NCBI GenBank assembly: GCA_026027325.1
Contig: JAMSLZ010000002.1
Span: 1,364,001 to 1,428,000, forward strand
Reading direction: 5' to 3'
Source of the DNA: Actinomucor elegans
Lineage: Eukaryota; Mucoromycota; Mucoromycetes; Mucorales; Mucoraceae
Length of the DNA stretch: 64,000 nt
Shown here: piece after piece, positions 1 through 10,200 of the stretch
Position numbering within the stretch: position 1 is the first letter of the stretch
Layout: each line of letters starts with the position of its first letter
Made by a program: the position numbers and the translations under genes
The notes under the pieces: model-generated
Told to the model about the DNA's origin: nothing
The model's database searches: none
Seen by the model: only the letters and a program-made list of their open reading frames with translations

Positions 1-165
1 AGCATCCCTAGCACCCGTATAGATATCAGGTTCCTTAATCCTTGCGGTTTGTCTGGCTCCATGTTCTTTGAGCGCCGCCGTAAAATCCTTGATAAAAGAG
101 TTCATGTTTGCATTATTTGCATCTTGCGTTGCAAATTTCGAAGTTGTAGATTCACCAGCCATCAT
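1..165 (-). CDS. gag: Gag N-terminus of a Ty3/gypsy element, cut by window edge
   Basis: The minus strand is open from a double ATG at 165 to base 1 (55 codons). The stretch ARIKEP-x-x-Y-x-G-x-RDA matches the equivalent part of the complete Gag at 5156-6064, so this is a related but diverged retrotransposon Gag, the capsid-type protein that packages element RNA. It sits just downstream (in sense) of a primer-binding site and an LTR, the expected Gag position. The rest lies left of the window, so intactness cannot be judged. Confidence 0.75.
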   Translation of the reverse strand, partial: MMAGESTTSKFATQDANNANMNSFIKDFTAALKEHGARQTARIKEPDIYTGARDA

Positions 166-185
166 ATAAAAGTCTTGTTTCGTGC

Positions 186-201
186 GTATCTGGTGCTACC
201 A
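186..201 (-). promoter_or_regulatory. Primer-binding site of the partial Ty3/gypsy element
   Basis: In sense orientation the LTR ends ...ACA, then TT, then TGGTAGCACCAGATAC. The TGG start (pairing with a tRNA CCA end) and the two-base spacing are the same as in the element at 665-6536. The tRNA was not identified. Confidence 0.6.
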
Positions 202-203
202 AA

Positions 204-660
204 TGTAAAAGCCAATATTAGTCAACTCTCAGTGGTTACTAATATATTTCCAAATATAGACAATTATAACCAAAAGTAGAAACTGAGTTATAATTGATCC
301 AATCAAAATAAGTATGAGTTTTAAGTGAAGAATTAATGATGTTTATTCAATGATGCTTTTGGGTATTTATATTCTTTTTCTATTGTATATACAAAGACAT
401 ATGATCCAGTTAAATGGGTAATAATAATATATCATGACAATTATATACAAAGTGAGGTGACTTGCTTATGTGATTATATCTGCTTCTTTCTTTTGATATT
501 TCGTCTGGTGATTGAAGTATTCGGCGTAAATCGCCTCTTCTTGGATTGTTTCTTACGTAACTGTATTTCAAGCTCGACCGGAACATCTTTCATTAGTTCA
601 TCCATTGAAGAGGTAATACCAGAAGTTACTTGCTGAGGATTAATCACCGGAAGCTTGACA
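204..660 (-). repeat. 5' LTR of the partial Ty3/gypsy element
   Basis: A 457-bp block bounded by TG...CA (sense TGTCAAGCTT...GGCTTTTACA), next to a primer-binding site and Gag start. On the minus strand it contains an open frame ending at 474, whose DELM-x-DVP-x-x-LE motif matches the C-terminus of the neighbouring pol. The 3' end of pol therefore lies inside the LTR in this family too. TTTT (661-664) separates it from the next element. Confidence 0.65.
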
Positions 661-664
661 TTTT

Positions 665-1074
665 TGTCAGTCTTGCAGATGGCAAAGATGTTTACTTTTT
701 AATAATAGAAAATCACGTGTTTTGAAATCACGCAGCCAATAGAATAATTGAATGTAACTTGAGGTAAGTACAGGACTTGGAAATATTTTATAAGATAAGA
801 GATAATGTTTATTTTGATGTGTTCTAAAAGCTATTTATACTATTTTGAATGTTATATGTTTGTTATAAATCATATGTTAAATTATACAATATATGACGAT
901 AAAAATGCTTAATAATATATATATCATTGTGAATAGCGTGATAAACTTTATATGTCTTTTCGTCTCCTGACATTTTGTAAAATCGGTTTGAAATGCCTTT
1001 TCCTCTTTTGTGCCTTTTGGAGTCGTACTTCTAAATGCAGCGGAACGTCTTGCATTAATTCGTCTGGCGCGACA
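665..1074 (-). repeat. 3' LTR of the complete Ty3/gypsy element
   Basis: 410 bp, matching 6127-6536. The sense strand starts TGTCGCGCCAGACG and ends CTGCAAGACTGACA. A TATAAATAG box lies at 831-839 (sense strand). Pol reads into this LTR and stops at 948. Confidence 0.9.
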
Positions 1075-4000
1075 TTACCCCCTTCCAAGCTTTGTGTTCG
1101 TCCCTGAACACTTGGGAAGCTGACCATTGGACTAGAGTGAGGACCCATGATTAGTTGATTCGGCATTTCATCTATATTTTTCGAGAATGTCGTAGGAGCA
1201 GACATAGACTTTGATACATCAGACAACTTGACGTCACTAGGAGACTTCACTTCACACTGAGATAACTTGGGAGCAGACATAGCCATTGGTGCCACACTTG
1301 AATCCGAATATGCTTGTGATAATAAACTAGGTGGATAATTGCTAAGTGGTAAATCTTCCACATCAGTCACACCAGTCAATTCGGATTCAGCCCCATCTTC
1401 TTCAGTCGATTTCGTAATTTCAACAGGTTCTTTAACCATTAGTTCTTCAATGGGGTCAACATGATCATCAGGGATTACAACAGGAACCTTTGAATTTGCA
1501 CTATCCTCGACAGTATTTGTTTGTACACCACCTGTAGACACTGGCGTCATTTCCTTCATGATTGTATTATATTCTCGACGCGCCGAAGTGGGATCATACC
1601 AAGGTTCGGTAGGTCGTTCACCACGAGCAGGTTTAAGACGATCGACATGTACTAATGACTTTAATGGCTCACCGGACAACGTTTGCAGCTTGTAAGTATC
1701 GAAATCAGTATACCTTTCAACTATAATAAAAGGGCCTTTAAATCTAGGTTCTAAGCCAAAACGTCCTTCATGAGTCAACATCACCATGTCACCAGTTTCG
1801 AAACTTAGTTTCTTAATAGCAGCATCCCATTTCTTTTTATCTTTTTCAGCCATGGCCTTCAACTTGAATTCCGCAGCAGCTCGATGTTGACCAAGCTTCT
1901 CCAGTTCGCGAGACGTATAATCAGCCACTGTGCGTGGATCTTTGAAAGTTTCAGTATCAATATATGGCTGAAGTGCATCACCAGGGAGACGCGGTTCTCG
2001 ACCATAGGTAAGGTAAAACGGACTGAAGCCAGTTGTGGAATGTACTCTTACACGACAAGCCCATAATGCAGTATTCACGAAGTCATCCCATCTATGTAGA
2101 GCACCATTGACATATTTCCGTAACATTGATTTGATGATACCATTAAACCGTTCCGCTTTTCCATTAGTACGTGGATGATATGCTGATGTTAGTTTATGAT
2201 TTGTACCTATACGCTTTAGATATTCCTTAACAAGGTCACTGGTGAAATTAGCACCTCGATCAGTCACAATCTCAGAGGGAACACCAAAGTTCATGACAAT
2301 CTCCTCATACAAAAAATCGGCAACTGCTTCTTTCGATGCAATAGGTACTGCACGCGCCACGGGCCAACTAGTTGCATAGTCCACTCCAATAAGTAACCAC
2401 CTGTTACCTTTTACTGTTGTAGGAAGGTCTAGGAAATCCAAATGCCATCGATCAAATGCTGTGGGTACTTTTAATGGACGCATTTCGCCTTGATGAGCTT
2501 TACCGCGAGTGCTATTGATTTGGCAGGAATAGCATACACTCACCCATTGCTTCAGATCAAACCTCAGAGAAGGCCACCAGAATCTTGGCATCAATAATTT
2601 CAACATGGTCTTGTATCCAGCATGTCCAAACGATTCGTGATATTTAGCTACAGTATCCGCACGTTCCGAAAAGGGTAAAAATGGCACATTCTTGACATCG
2701 CCTTTTTCCTGATTAACTATTACTTTGCGGAAAACTCGATTAGAAGTAATGATGAAGTTCTTTTCCTCGTTATCCAGTAACTTCTTGACTTCTACGGATT
2801 TTACCTTTGCTCTATTTTCAGGTATTAGCAATAGTGGCCAGTCGCTACGAAGAGTTGGTGGTAGCTTGTCCCAAGCTGCATATAAATAGTCGGGCTCCAT
2901 GGATGTAGCAGCAGGAGGTTCCAATGGAGAGTCGAAATTCATTCTTGATAGTATATCAGGGATTGTGTTTTCCGAGCCTGGTTTGTAGATAATTTCGGGC
3001 GAGTATAATTCTAACTCGGATATCCAGCGCACAAGTCTACTTGGCGGCTTGTCTTTTGACCTGAAATATTGCAAGGGAAGATGATCCGAGTATACTTTGT
3101 ATCCTTTAGGGCAGCCATCAATATAACAACGCCAAGTGCGAAGAGAATGTAGTATACCTAACAATTCTCTTTCTTGGGCCGGGTACTTCCTCTCAGCTTC
3201 CGAAAACTTTTTGGATTCAAAGCAAATGGGATGCCATTGGGCATCAGGGTCTTCACCAGGTTGCAACAATACCGCGCCACAACCACGATCAGAAGCATCC
3301 ACTTCAATCTTGAATGGTTTGTTCATATCTACTACGCGTAACACAGGGCTTGATGATAATAGTTTCTTCAACTTGTCAAAACTGTGCTGACAGTCTTCTG
3401 TCCATATAATTGGTCTTTTCTTAATGCCAGTACCTCTAGTTAAGTCGGTGAGTGGAGCAGCAATAGCCGCAAAATCCTTAATGAATCTCTTGTAAAACTG
3501 AGCAAATCCAACAAATTGCCTAACTTCTTGTACGTTAGTCATGCGAGGCCATTCTTGCAACACCTTTACTTTTTCTGGACTTGGTGCAATGCCTTTACTG
3601 GAAATATGAAAGCCAACGAAGGTTAGTTCGGTTTTTCCGAATTCACATTTCTTCAAATTAACAATTAGCTTCTCTTTTTCCAGCAATTCCAATACATGTC
3701 GCACATGCTTTTTATGTTCTTCCATAGTTTTGCTATAAATAAGAATGTCATCCAGATACACCAAAGCTGTTTTATCAATACAGTCAGCAAGAACTTTGTT
3801 CATGAGGGCTTGGAACACTGGCGGGGAATTACAGAGACCCATCGGCAAGACTAACCAGGAGTACTGCCCATAGCGTGTATTAAAACTGGTTTTTTCAACA
3901 TCTTCTGGGGCAATACGGATTTGATGATAGCCACTACGGAGATCCAGGCTTGTAAAATATTTCGCACCACTTAGCCTTTCTAAGCATTCATCAATCCTAG

Positions 4001-5153
4001 GTAAACTCGAACTATTTTTTATAGTAACTTTGTTTAGCATCCTATAATCAATGCACATTCGTAGAGCGCCTGGCTTATTTGAATTGGGTTCTGGTTTCTT
4101 TCTCACAAAGAGAACGGGGGCACCCCATGGGGATGTACTTGGTCGTATCAATCCTAGCTGTAGTAGCTCTTTCAGTTGTTTCTGTAGTTCATCCAGTTCC
4201 ATAGGACTCATTTTGTATGGTGGTCTTGAAATAGGGGTTGCATCGCCAACGTTGATGGTATGATGAATGCCTCTTTCAGGTGGAAGTCCCGGTAGTTTAT
4301 CCATAAATATAGAGCTAAATTCTTGTACCAGATTATCCCAATATGTGTCAGATTGTAACTTTGGATTCTTGTCTTGTTCTTGGTTACTAGTATTGGAGGT
4401 GATATACAATAGGAAGCTTTCCGCTCCCTTTTTTATACACCGGTCAGCCTGCTTATGTGAAATAAGGTAATTTAAATTAGGTATATGATGTGATTGCTTT
4501 GTGTTTACACATGGTTTTAATTTGATACTGCCATTTTTTAGATACCAAGTATCAGTTGCCCAATCCGGTAATGGTTGTGTTTGCTTCAGCCATGAACGCC
4601 CCAGGATGAGATCAAACTTAGTATCGAATACATATGCCGTGACCTTGTCTTGAAAACCGTTTAGATCAATGTCCATGTTCACTTTATACTTGATTTGAGA
4701 TATTTCACCACCAGCCGTTTCAACTTGACGATCATGCACCGTTATGAACTCCTCGCGTCCCAACTGCTTAACTATATAGGACGATACATAATTCTCGCTT
4801 GCACCTGAATCAATTAAAACCTGAATAGGTTGACCATGATATGACACCCTATAGAGAGGTAAGGTAGTTGCAATAGAGTTCAATTCGGATAGGTATTTTA
4901 GATCCTCCGGTAACGAGTTGGGATACACAATAGGTAACATTTCCGTTACAACGTCTTGGGATGTAAAGCGATTGCCATTGACATTATTTACTTCTTGTTT
5001 GCCTAACTTAATAGGAGTTAAGAGAGGATGCTGGTCATTATCTAGCGACATAGTAGCGTAAGGATCCAAATCAATTAAATTTTTATTTTCAGGAATATTA
5101 TTGATATTATAGTCGTTTGTAGTATGTGGTTGAGCTTCCTGATCGTCAACCAC
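948..5153 (-). CDS. pol: Pol polyprotein of Ty3/gypsy element (protease, RT, RNase H, integrase)
   Basis: A 1,401-codon open frame. In order: aspartic protease with I-DSGAS near residue 115; reverse transcriptase with YLDD near 466; RNase H (VDASDRGCGA region, about 655-780); HHCC zinc domain (HESFGHAGY...CYSC, about 880-930); integrase core with DFLDLP, TDRGANF and the later glutamate. A long low-complexity tail follows. The first in-frame codon after the Gag stop is GTG, not ATG, and the frame lies -1 to Gag across a TTTTC run near 5160, so expression by -1 frameshifting from Gag is likely. The last 42 codons lie inside the 3' LTR. No internal stop is seen, so the enzyme is probably functional. 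No chromodomain is seen at the end, unlike the other gypsy family here. Confidence 0.9.
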   Translation of the reverse strand: MVDDQEAQPHTTNDYNINNIPENKNLIDLDPYATMSLDNDQHPLLTPIKLGKQEVNNVNGNRFTSQDVVTEMLPIVYPNSLPEDLKYLSELNSIATTLPLYRVSYHGQPIQVLIDSGASENYVSSYIVKQLGREEFITVHDRQVETAGGEISQIKYKVNMDIDLNGFQDKVTAYVFDTKFDLILGRSWLKQTQPLPDWATDTWYLKNGSIKLKPCVNTKQSHHIPNLNYLISHKQADRCIKKGAESFLLYITSNTSNQEQDKNPKLQSDTYWDNLVQEFSSIFMDKLPGLPPERGIHHTINVGDATPISRPPYKMSPMELDELQKQLKELLQLGLIRPSTSPWGAPVLFVRKKPEPNSNKPGALRMCIDYRMLNKVTIKNSSSLPRIDECLERLSGAKYFTSLDLRSGYHQIRIAPEDVEKTSFNTRYGQYSWLVLPMGLCNSPPVFQALMNKVLADCIDKTALVYLDDILIYSKTMEEHKKHVRHVLELLEKEKLIVNLKKCEFGKTELTFVGFHISSKGIAPSPEKVKVLQEWPRMTNVQEVRQFVGFAQFYKRFIKDFAAIAAPLTDLTRGTGIKKRPIIWTEDCQHSFDKLKKLLSSSPVLRVVDMNKPFKIEVDASDRGCGAVLLQPGEDPDAQWHPICFESKKFSEAERKYPAQERELLGILHSLRTWRCYIDGCPKGYKVYSDHLPLQYFRSKDKPPSRLVRWISELELYSPEIIYKPGSENTIPDILSRMNFDSPLEPPAATSMEPDYLYAAWDKLPPTLRSDWPLLLIPENRAKVKSVEVKKLLDNEEKNFIITSNRVFRKVIVNQEKGDVKNVPFLPFSERADTVAKYHESFGHAGYKTMLKLLMPRFWWPSLRFDLKQWVSVCYSCQINSTRGKAHQGEMRPLKVPTAFDRWHLDFLDLPTTVKGNRWLLIGVDYATSWPVARAVPIASKEAVADFLYEEIVMNFGVPSEIVTDRGANFTSDLVKEYLKRIGTNHKLTSAYHPRTNGKAERFNGIIKSMLRKYVNGALHRWDDFVNTALWACRVRVHSTTGFSPFYLTYGREPRLPGDALQPYIDTETFKDPRTVADYTSRELEKLGQHRAAAEFKLKAMAEKDKKKWDAAIKKLSFETGDMVMLTHEGRFGLEPRFKGPFIIVERYTDFDTYKLQTLSGEPLKSLVHVDRLKPARGERPTEPWYDPTSARREYNTIMKEMTPVSTGGVQTNTVEDSANSKVPVVIPDDHVDPIEELMVKEPVEITKSTEEDGAESELTGVTDVEDLPLSNYPPSLLSQAYSDSSVAPMAMSAPKLSQCEVKSPSDVKLSDVSKSMSAPTTFSKNIDEMPNQLIMGPHSSPMVSFPSVQGRTQSLEGGNVAPDELMQDVPLHLEVRLQKAQKRKRHFKPILQNVRRRKDI

Positions 5154-5155
5154 AT

Positions 5156-6064
5156 TTACTGAAAATCCTGGCGTCTTTGTGCATGTTGTTCATCCAGTCT
5201 TCGGATGTCAGCCAAACGCAATTTGCAGTTTCTCTTCATATGACCGGATTTTTGACAATAATAACATTTACCACCACTGTTACCACTTTGTTGTCTGTTA
5301 TTGTTAGAGTAGTATTTTGGTCCATTAATACTGCCATTAGAGCCGCCAGCAAATCTTTTCCCAGTTGAATAACCACGACGTTGATCCAGAGCATCCAATT
5401 CCATAGGGTCGTCCACGCGTCCTCGCACACCACTAACACCACCTTGTGTCGGCTGTCCATAGAAATTGAATTGTTGCCGAGCACTGTCAAATGACAATGC
5501 TGATTGGATTGCAGCCTTGAGCGTTTCAGCCTCATATTGTCGAATATGCGCGCGCATATCTTCATTGTTCAAACCTCGAATGAATTTGTCGCATGCCTCC
5601 TCATCAGTCATTTTTGGGATAGCCAGTTTAATATCCATAAAGTTATTGATATAGTCAACCAAATCCCCGGTTTGTTTCAATACAGCTAAGCGATCCCGAG
5701 CAATTCTCACTGAATTGTCTGGGCGAAAGAATTCAATCAACAGTCTCTTGAATTCTAACCATGTGGTAGGTGCATCATCTGTATTTTCGATAGTGCGGAA
5801 CCACGCGTCGGCTCTGCCTCTCAGCAAGGTTGTACCTAAAAGGCAAGTTCTTCCAGAGTCCCATTGGTAGAAAGCAGCGTATCTTTCTACAGATCGAATC
5901 CACCCGTCGATCAGTAGAGCATCCCTAGTACCATCATATGTGTTGGGTTCCTTAATTCTTGCCTGCTTGTTTTCTGTCAGGGCGCTTGTCAATTGTTTAA
6001 TGAGTTCAGCCATGTCTCCTGCATTGCTGTTATTGCTTCTCGGTTCTCCTTGACCGTTGTTCAT
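5156..6064 (-). CDS. gag: Gag of the complete Ty3/gypsy element
   Basis: A 302-aa protein starting at an ATG 43 bp downstream (in sense) of the primer-binding site. The middle part resembles a retrotransposon capsid domain (W-x-x-W-x-F motifs and DALLIDGWIRSVERY, about residues 50-170). A CCHC zinc knuckle, CYYC-x4-GHMKRNC, is near residues 267-280, with a basic glycine/asparagine-rich stretch before it. It ends with TAA two bases before the first usable pol codon. Role: particle assembly and RNA binding in the cytoplasm. Intact. Confidence 0.9.
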   Translation of the reverse strand: MNNGQGEPRSNNSNAGDMAELIKQLTSALTENKQARIKEPNTYDGTRDALLIDGWIRSVERYAAFYQWDSGRTCLLGTTLLRGRADAWFRTIENTDDAPTTWLEFKRLLIEFFRPDNSVRIARDRLAVLKQTGDLVDYINNFMDIKLAIPKMTDEEACDKFIRGLNNEDMRAHIRQYEAETLKAAIQSALSFDSARQQFNFYGQPTQGGVSGVRGRVDDPMELDALDQRRGYSTGKRFAGGSNGSINGPKYYSNNNRQQSGNSGGKCYYCQKSGHMKRNCKLRLADIRRLDEQHAQRRQDFQ

Positions 6065-6107
6065 GATAAATTACTTGTCACCAGCTATAATTTCTTGTTT
6101 GCTTCAC

Positions 6108-6124
6108 GAATTCTGGTGCTACCA
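6108..6124 (-). promoter_or_regulatory. Primer-binding site
   Basis: Sense TGGTAGCACCAGAATTC begins two bases after the LTR end, standard for tRNA-primed minus-strand synthesis. The cognate tRNA is not assigned. Confidence 0.7.
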
Positions 6125-6126
6125 AA

Positions 6127-6536
6127 TGTCAGTCTTGCAGATGGCAAAGATGTTTACTTTTTAATAATAGAAAATCACGTGTTTTGAAATCACGCAGCCA
6201 ATAGAATAATTGAATGTAACTTGAGGTAAGTACAGGACTTGGAAATATTTTATAAGATAAGAGATAATGTTTATTTTGATGTGTTCTAAAAGCTATTTAT
6301 ACTATTTTGAATGTTATATGTTTGTTATAAATCATATGTTAAATTATACAATATATGACGATAAAAATGCTTAATAATATATATATCATTGTGAATAGCG
6401 TGATAAACTTTATATGTCTTTTCGTCTCCTGACATTTTGTAAAATCGGTTTGAAATGCCTTTTCCTCTTTTGTGCCTTTTGGAGTCGTACTTCTAAATGC
6501 AGCGGAACGTCTTGCATTAATTCGTCTGGCGCGACA
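6127..6536 (-). repeat. 5' LTR of the complete Ty3/gypsy element
   Basis: 410 bp, identical by eye to 665-1074. It supplies the promoter in sense orientation. It also carries a copy of the last 127 bp of pol. Confidence 0.9.
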
Positions 6537-6586
6537 TTTTATTGCATGTTGCATTTGGTTATTACCGCTTTTTCATTCACAATTTC

Positions 6587-6619
6587 CACTGCAACTAATA
6601 CCTACTTTTACGGCCGTAA
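6587..6619 (+). repeat. Left TIR of CACTA 1
   Basis: Begins CACTGCAACTAATACC and ends in the palindromic TTTTACGGCCGTAA; pairs with 25525-25557 with three mismatches. The preceding TTC is the TSD. Confidence 0.85.
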
Positions 6620-6637
6620 TATATTGGTATTATTATG

Positions 6638-6939
6638 TGCGGTAAAATTAAAATATAAAAGCAGGTAGTAAGTCGATTATAACTTGGTTATAGTTTATTC
6701 AACTTAAATGTGATTAGTTCTTTCTAACTAGTTTTTCTAGCTTGTATTTATACTCGTTGAATTGTGACTGAAGGTTATTTACTTGTGTTCATATAAGAAG
6801 TATAAGAAGGACGTATCTCTGTTTAAGGACTGTATCGCTGTATAAGGTAATCAATGATGCTTTAGTATGTATGTGCTACAGCTAGGGCGCACAGGCCTCT
6901 AGTCTGTCTGTACTTCAATTATGTGGCTATTTCACCACA
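6638..6939 (-). repeat. 3' LTR of chromovirus copy 1
   Basis: 302 bp, sense TGTGGTGAAATAG...TTTTACCGCA. In sense it is preceded by the purine-rich AGTGGGGGAGCA, the likely polypurine tract. Confidence 0.93.
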
Positions 6940-7200
6940 TGCTCCCCCACTAGAGTCAGTGCACACTGAGTCGACATTAGTAAAGAATAACAAGAAGTTG
7001 TATCTACGTGTTATGTTGTTTTTTGTTCTCCAGTGATTCAATTTTACCAGGTTTATTTTTACTGTAGTATGATATCAACTGCTGAGATACAATTTCCAAG
7101 GCATAACTGCGTGACAGTATATTATTATATTTTTTGTTTAGTTTTGTATATTGACCGGGCAAGTGAGAACTTAAAATGTTTCTTTCACTGTTGCGTGTCA

Positions 7201-10200
7201 TTACTTCCTGCTTCTTTTACTACGTCTAGTCTGTGATATGGGATGATTTAAATCAGTTACCTCACCAGTTCGCATTCTCTTATTATTCGACACATTATCA
7301 GATTTTTGATCAGTAATTGTGTTCTTAGTTGGTGATTTGGTATGAGTTTTCTTTTGGTAAGTGTCTTTCAACCTTTCCTTTGCTAATCGCTTTGACTGTC
7401 TAACCTTTTCCCAATACTTTTCGATAGTGACAGGAGACGAAAATGCATCAACTGAGATCCAGTCATTTTCTCGTTCACCATAGCCTACCCATTTTACAAG
7501 ATATAACCTTTGGCCATTTTCATCTTTATGGTCTCGTATCTCCTCGACTTCAAACAGTTCTTCTTCTATAGCAGATTCGTCAATAGATACGACTTTGAGT
7601 TCTGAGGGTACATATTCACGATGTAATAGTTCATTCGACTCGTCCTTCAATACATAGGTGCCAGCACGTGTCTTTCGAACTACAGTATATGGCCCATCAT
7701 ATAGAGGCGATAACGATGTTGGTCGACCACCTTGTAATTTGACCATTACAGGAGTGTCTATTGGGATATCAATAATGCGATGCTTCTTGTTGAAATCCTC
7801 ATTGTACTTTTCGACGATCTTACGTGTTCTCTCTTCAACAGCAGGAAATACAACGTCAGCCATGTAATCAGCTCTCTTTACCAGTTCTTTTACTGATACA
7901 GGATTCTTTTTGCCCTTCATTTTAGGATCATGATTTGTGCTCAAGTCTACTTGTCTAGCAAACATTAACGAAAATGGTGTACTAGCAGTGCGATCTCTTA
8001 CTTTGATATTGCAGCATAATTGTACAAGTCCTAGCCTTTCGTCCCAGTTACTTGTATCATTACCACAAAGTTTCCGCAGTGTGTTTTTCACCATCTGCAC
8101 GGATCTCTCAGCAGCACCATTGGATTGAGGATAATAAGGTGTAGAGAATCGGTGCTGGATGCCCAAGGTATTGGTTAATGTATGCATCAATCCGTTCCTG
8201 AATTCCCTTCCGTTATCGCTACCAATGATGTCAGGTAATCCATAGTCAGCAAAGATATTAATCAAAGCTTTAGCTACGGTATCACTTTGTTTGTTGGGTA
8301 TAGGTCTAGTGATAATATATTTGGTGCAAATATCGACAAGTACTAGCCCATATATGTTACCAGCCTCAGTTACAGGAAGTGGTCCAAAGAGATCCATTGT
8401 TACATGACTGAATGGTTCGAATGCAACTATAGATTTTTGTGGATTGAAACCCTTCTTGGATACATTGTGAAGTGCACATTCTTTGCAGCGTGAAAGGATA
8501 TCTTTGCAGTCAGCGTAGATGGTATTCCAATGTAACCCCTGGTAAGTGTGGATGTGCTTTACTACACTCTCAATACCGAAATGTCCAAGTGCATGTGCAT
8601 CGTGGATGATTTGATCTCTCTCGTGGGCTGGAGGACAAGCATACTCTGTTCCTTTAGATTTGAAGTCTTTACTATTAAGCTTCACCGCGAGGATGTTCAA
8701 ACGTTTATCTTTCGAGTAGATCTTCTTTTTATGAATAAATCTATCTTTGTCATTGTTAGATGAAGCTCTTCTTAGTAAGATGTATTTCTCTAATCGTTTA
8801 ATATTGCGATCCTGCTCCCCCTCCAGCGTTTGATCTTCAATAATAGGAGGGTAAACGCGAGATAGTGCATCAGGTAGTTTATTGGCAATGCCTTTTAAGT
8901 GAACTACATTCAGATTGAATTGTCCAATAACATCCATATAAGATTGTAATGTACTGTTCAACGTGGTAGACGTGAACATGTAAGTAAGAGCCATATGATC
9001 AGTGAGCACCTCGATAGGTAATGGATGCCCCCATAGCAAAGGTCTAAATCTGATCAATCCGAATACAATTGCAGCAGTTTCGCGTCTATTGGTGGACCAA
9101 TTGCGCTCAGCCGAATTGAGAGACTTGCTAATGAAAGCAATGTGTACAGTTCTATTAAATTCATCTCTTTGAGTGAGTGCACAAGCTATCCCATATACAG
9201 ATGCGTCTGTCTCCAGATAAAATTTCTTGGATAGATCAGGCTGGTGAAGCACGGCATTAGACACAAGAATCTGTTTAATCCGATTGAATCGATCAGTATG
9301 TAAAGACGTCCATTTGGTTTGTACATCCTTATCATTACGTAGTTGATCTAAAGGTGCAGCTACTTTACTAAGCATAGGACAGTAATCCCTTAAATGAGAA
9401 ATCACACCCATAATACTTCGTACTTGTGCAGCGTTTTTAGGAATTGGCCATTTATCAATGTTTGAAAGTCGTCTGTGATCGATCTTTGTAATGCCAGGTC
9501 CAACAATAAAGCCCAATAAATATAATGCCGTTCGAAACCATGTGCATTTGTCGGGATTGATCTTTAAATTTACAGAAGTCAATCTTTCGAGCACTGTGTT
9601 TATCAATTTAATATGTTCTTCTATCGTTTCACTATAGAGTACACAATCATCTACATATGTTTCTACTCCTTCTAAGTCTCCCAAGAGGATGTTCATAACC
9701 CTGCAGTATTGGCTTGTAAGAAAGCTTAATCCGAAGGGCGCGTGGCACCATTTGTAGTTTATATGATTATAAGAGAATGATAATACTTCTCTACTAGCCT
9801 CATCAACAGCGAAAGAGTAATAAGCCTGTTTGAGATCAATTTTAGACATGATTTTTGCCTTTTTTGAGACTCTATCGAAGATCTCAGTAATTTTTGGTAC
9901 AGCAAAATTTTCTTGTAAGTCTTCTGAAATAGATGCGTTGATTTTTCTCAAATCACAACAAATGCGTAGCTTTGTGAGTTTGTCATTTTCATCCTTTTTA
10001 GGTACAGCTAATAATGGTGAATGAAATCTAGCGCTAGGCTTGGATTTTTCAACTATACCGTTGTCCAACCACTCTTTGAGTTGTTTCTCTATTTCTGCTT
10101 TCGCATGAACAGGTAATGGGTATTGTCTTACATAGCAATTAGCGCCACTTTTCATCGGAATCTTCACAATTGATTCAGGTATAGTGCATACCGCTTTAGG

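Larger units (their letters stand above)
665..6536 (-). mobile_element. Complete Ty3/gypsy LTR retrotransposon, gag plus pol
   Basis: A 5,872-bp element with 410-bp LTRs that look identical by eye, TG...CA ends, a primer-binding site and two long ORFs in gag-pol order. TTTT flanks both sides (661-664 and 6537-6540); a fifth matching base is not seen, so the TSD is 4 bp or a decayed 5 bp. Identical LTRs and unbroken ORFs indicate a recent and possibly active insertion. It abuts the LTR of a related older element on the left and lies 50 bp from a CACTA end on the right. Confidence 0.9.

Noticed and set aside
7004..7201. 65-codon frame immediately after the chromovirus ORF (TAATG overlap)
   Set aside because: It lies in the 3' untranslated part, has no recognisable feature, and is broken in copy 2 by one extra adenine.
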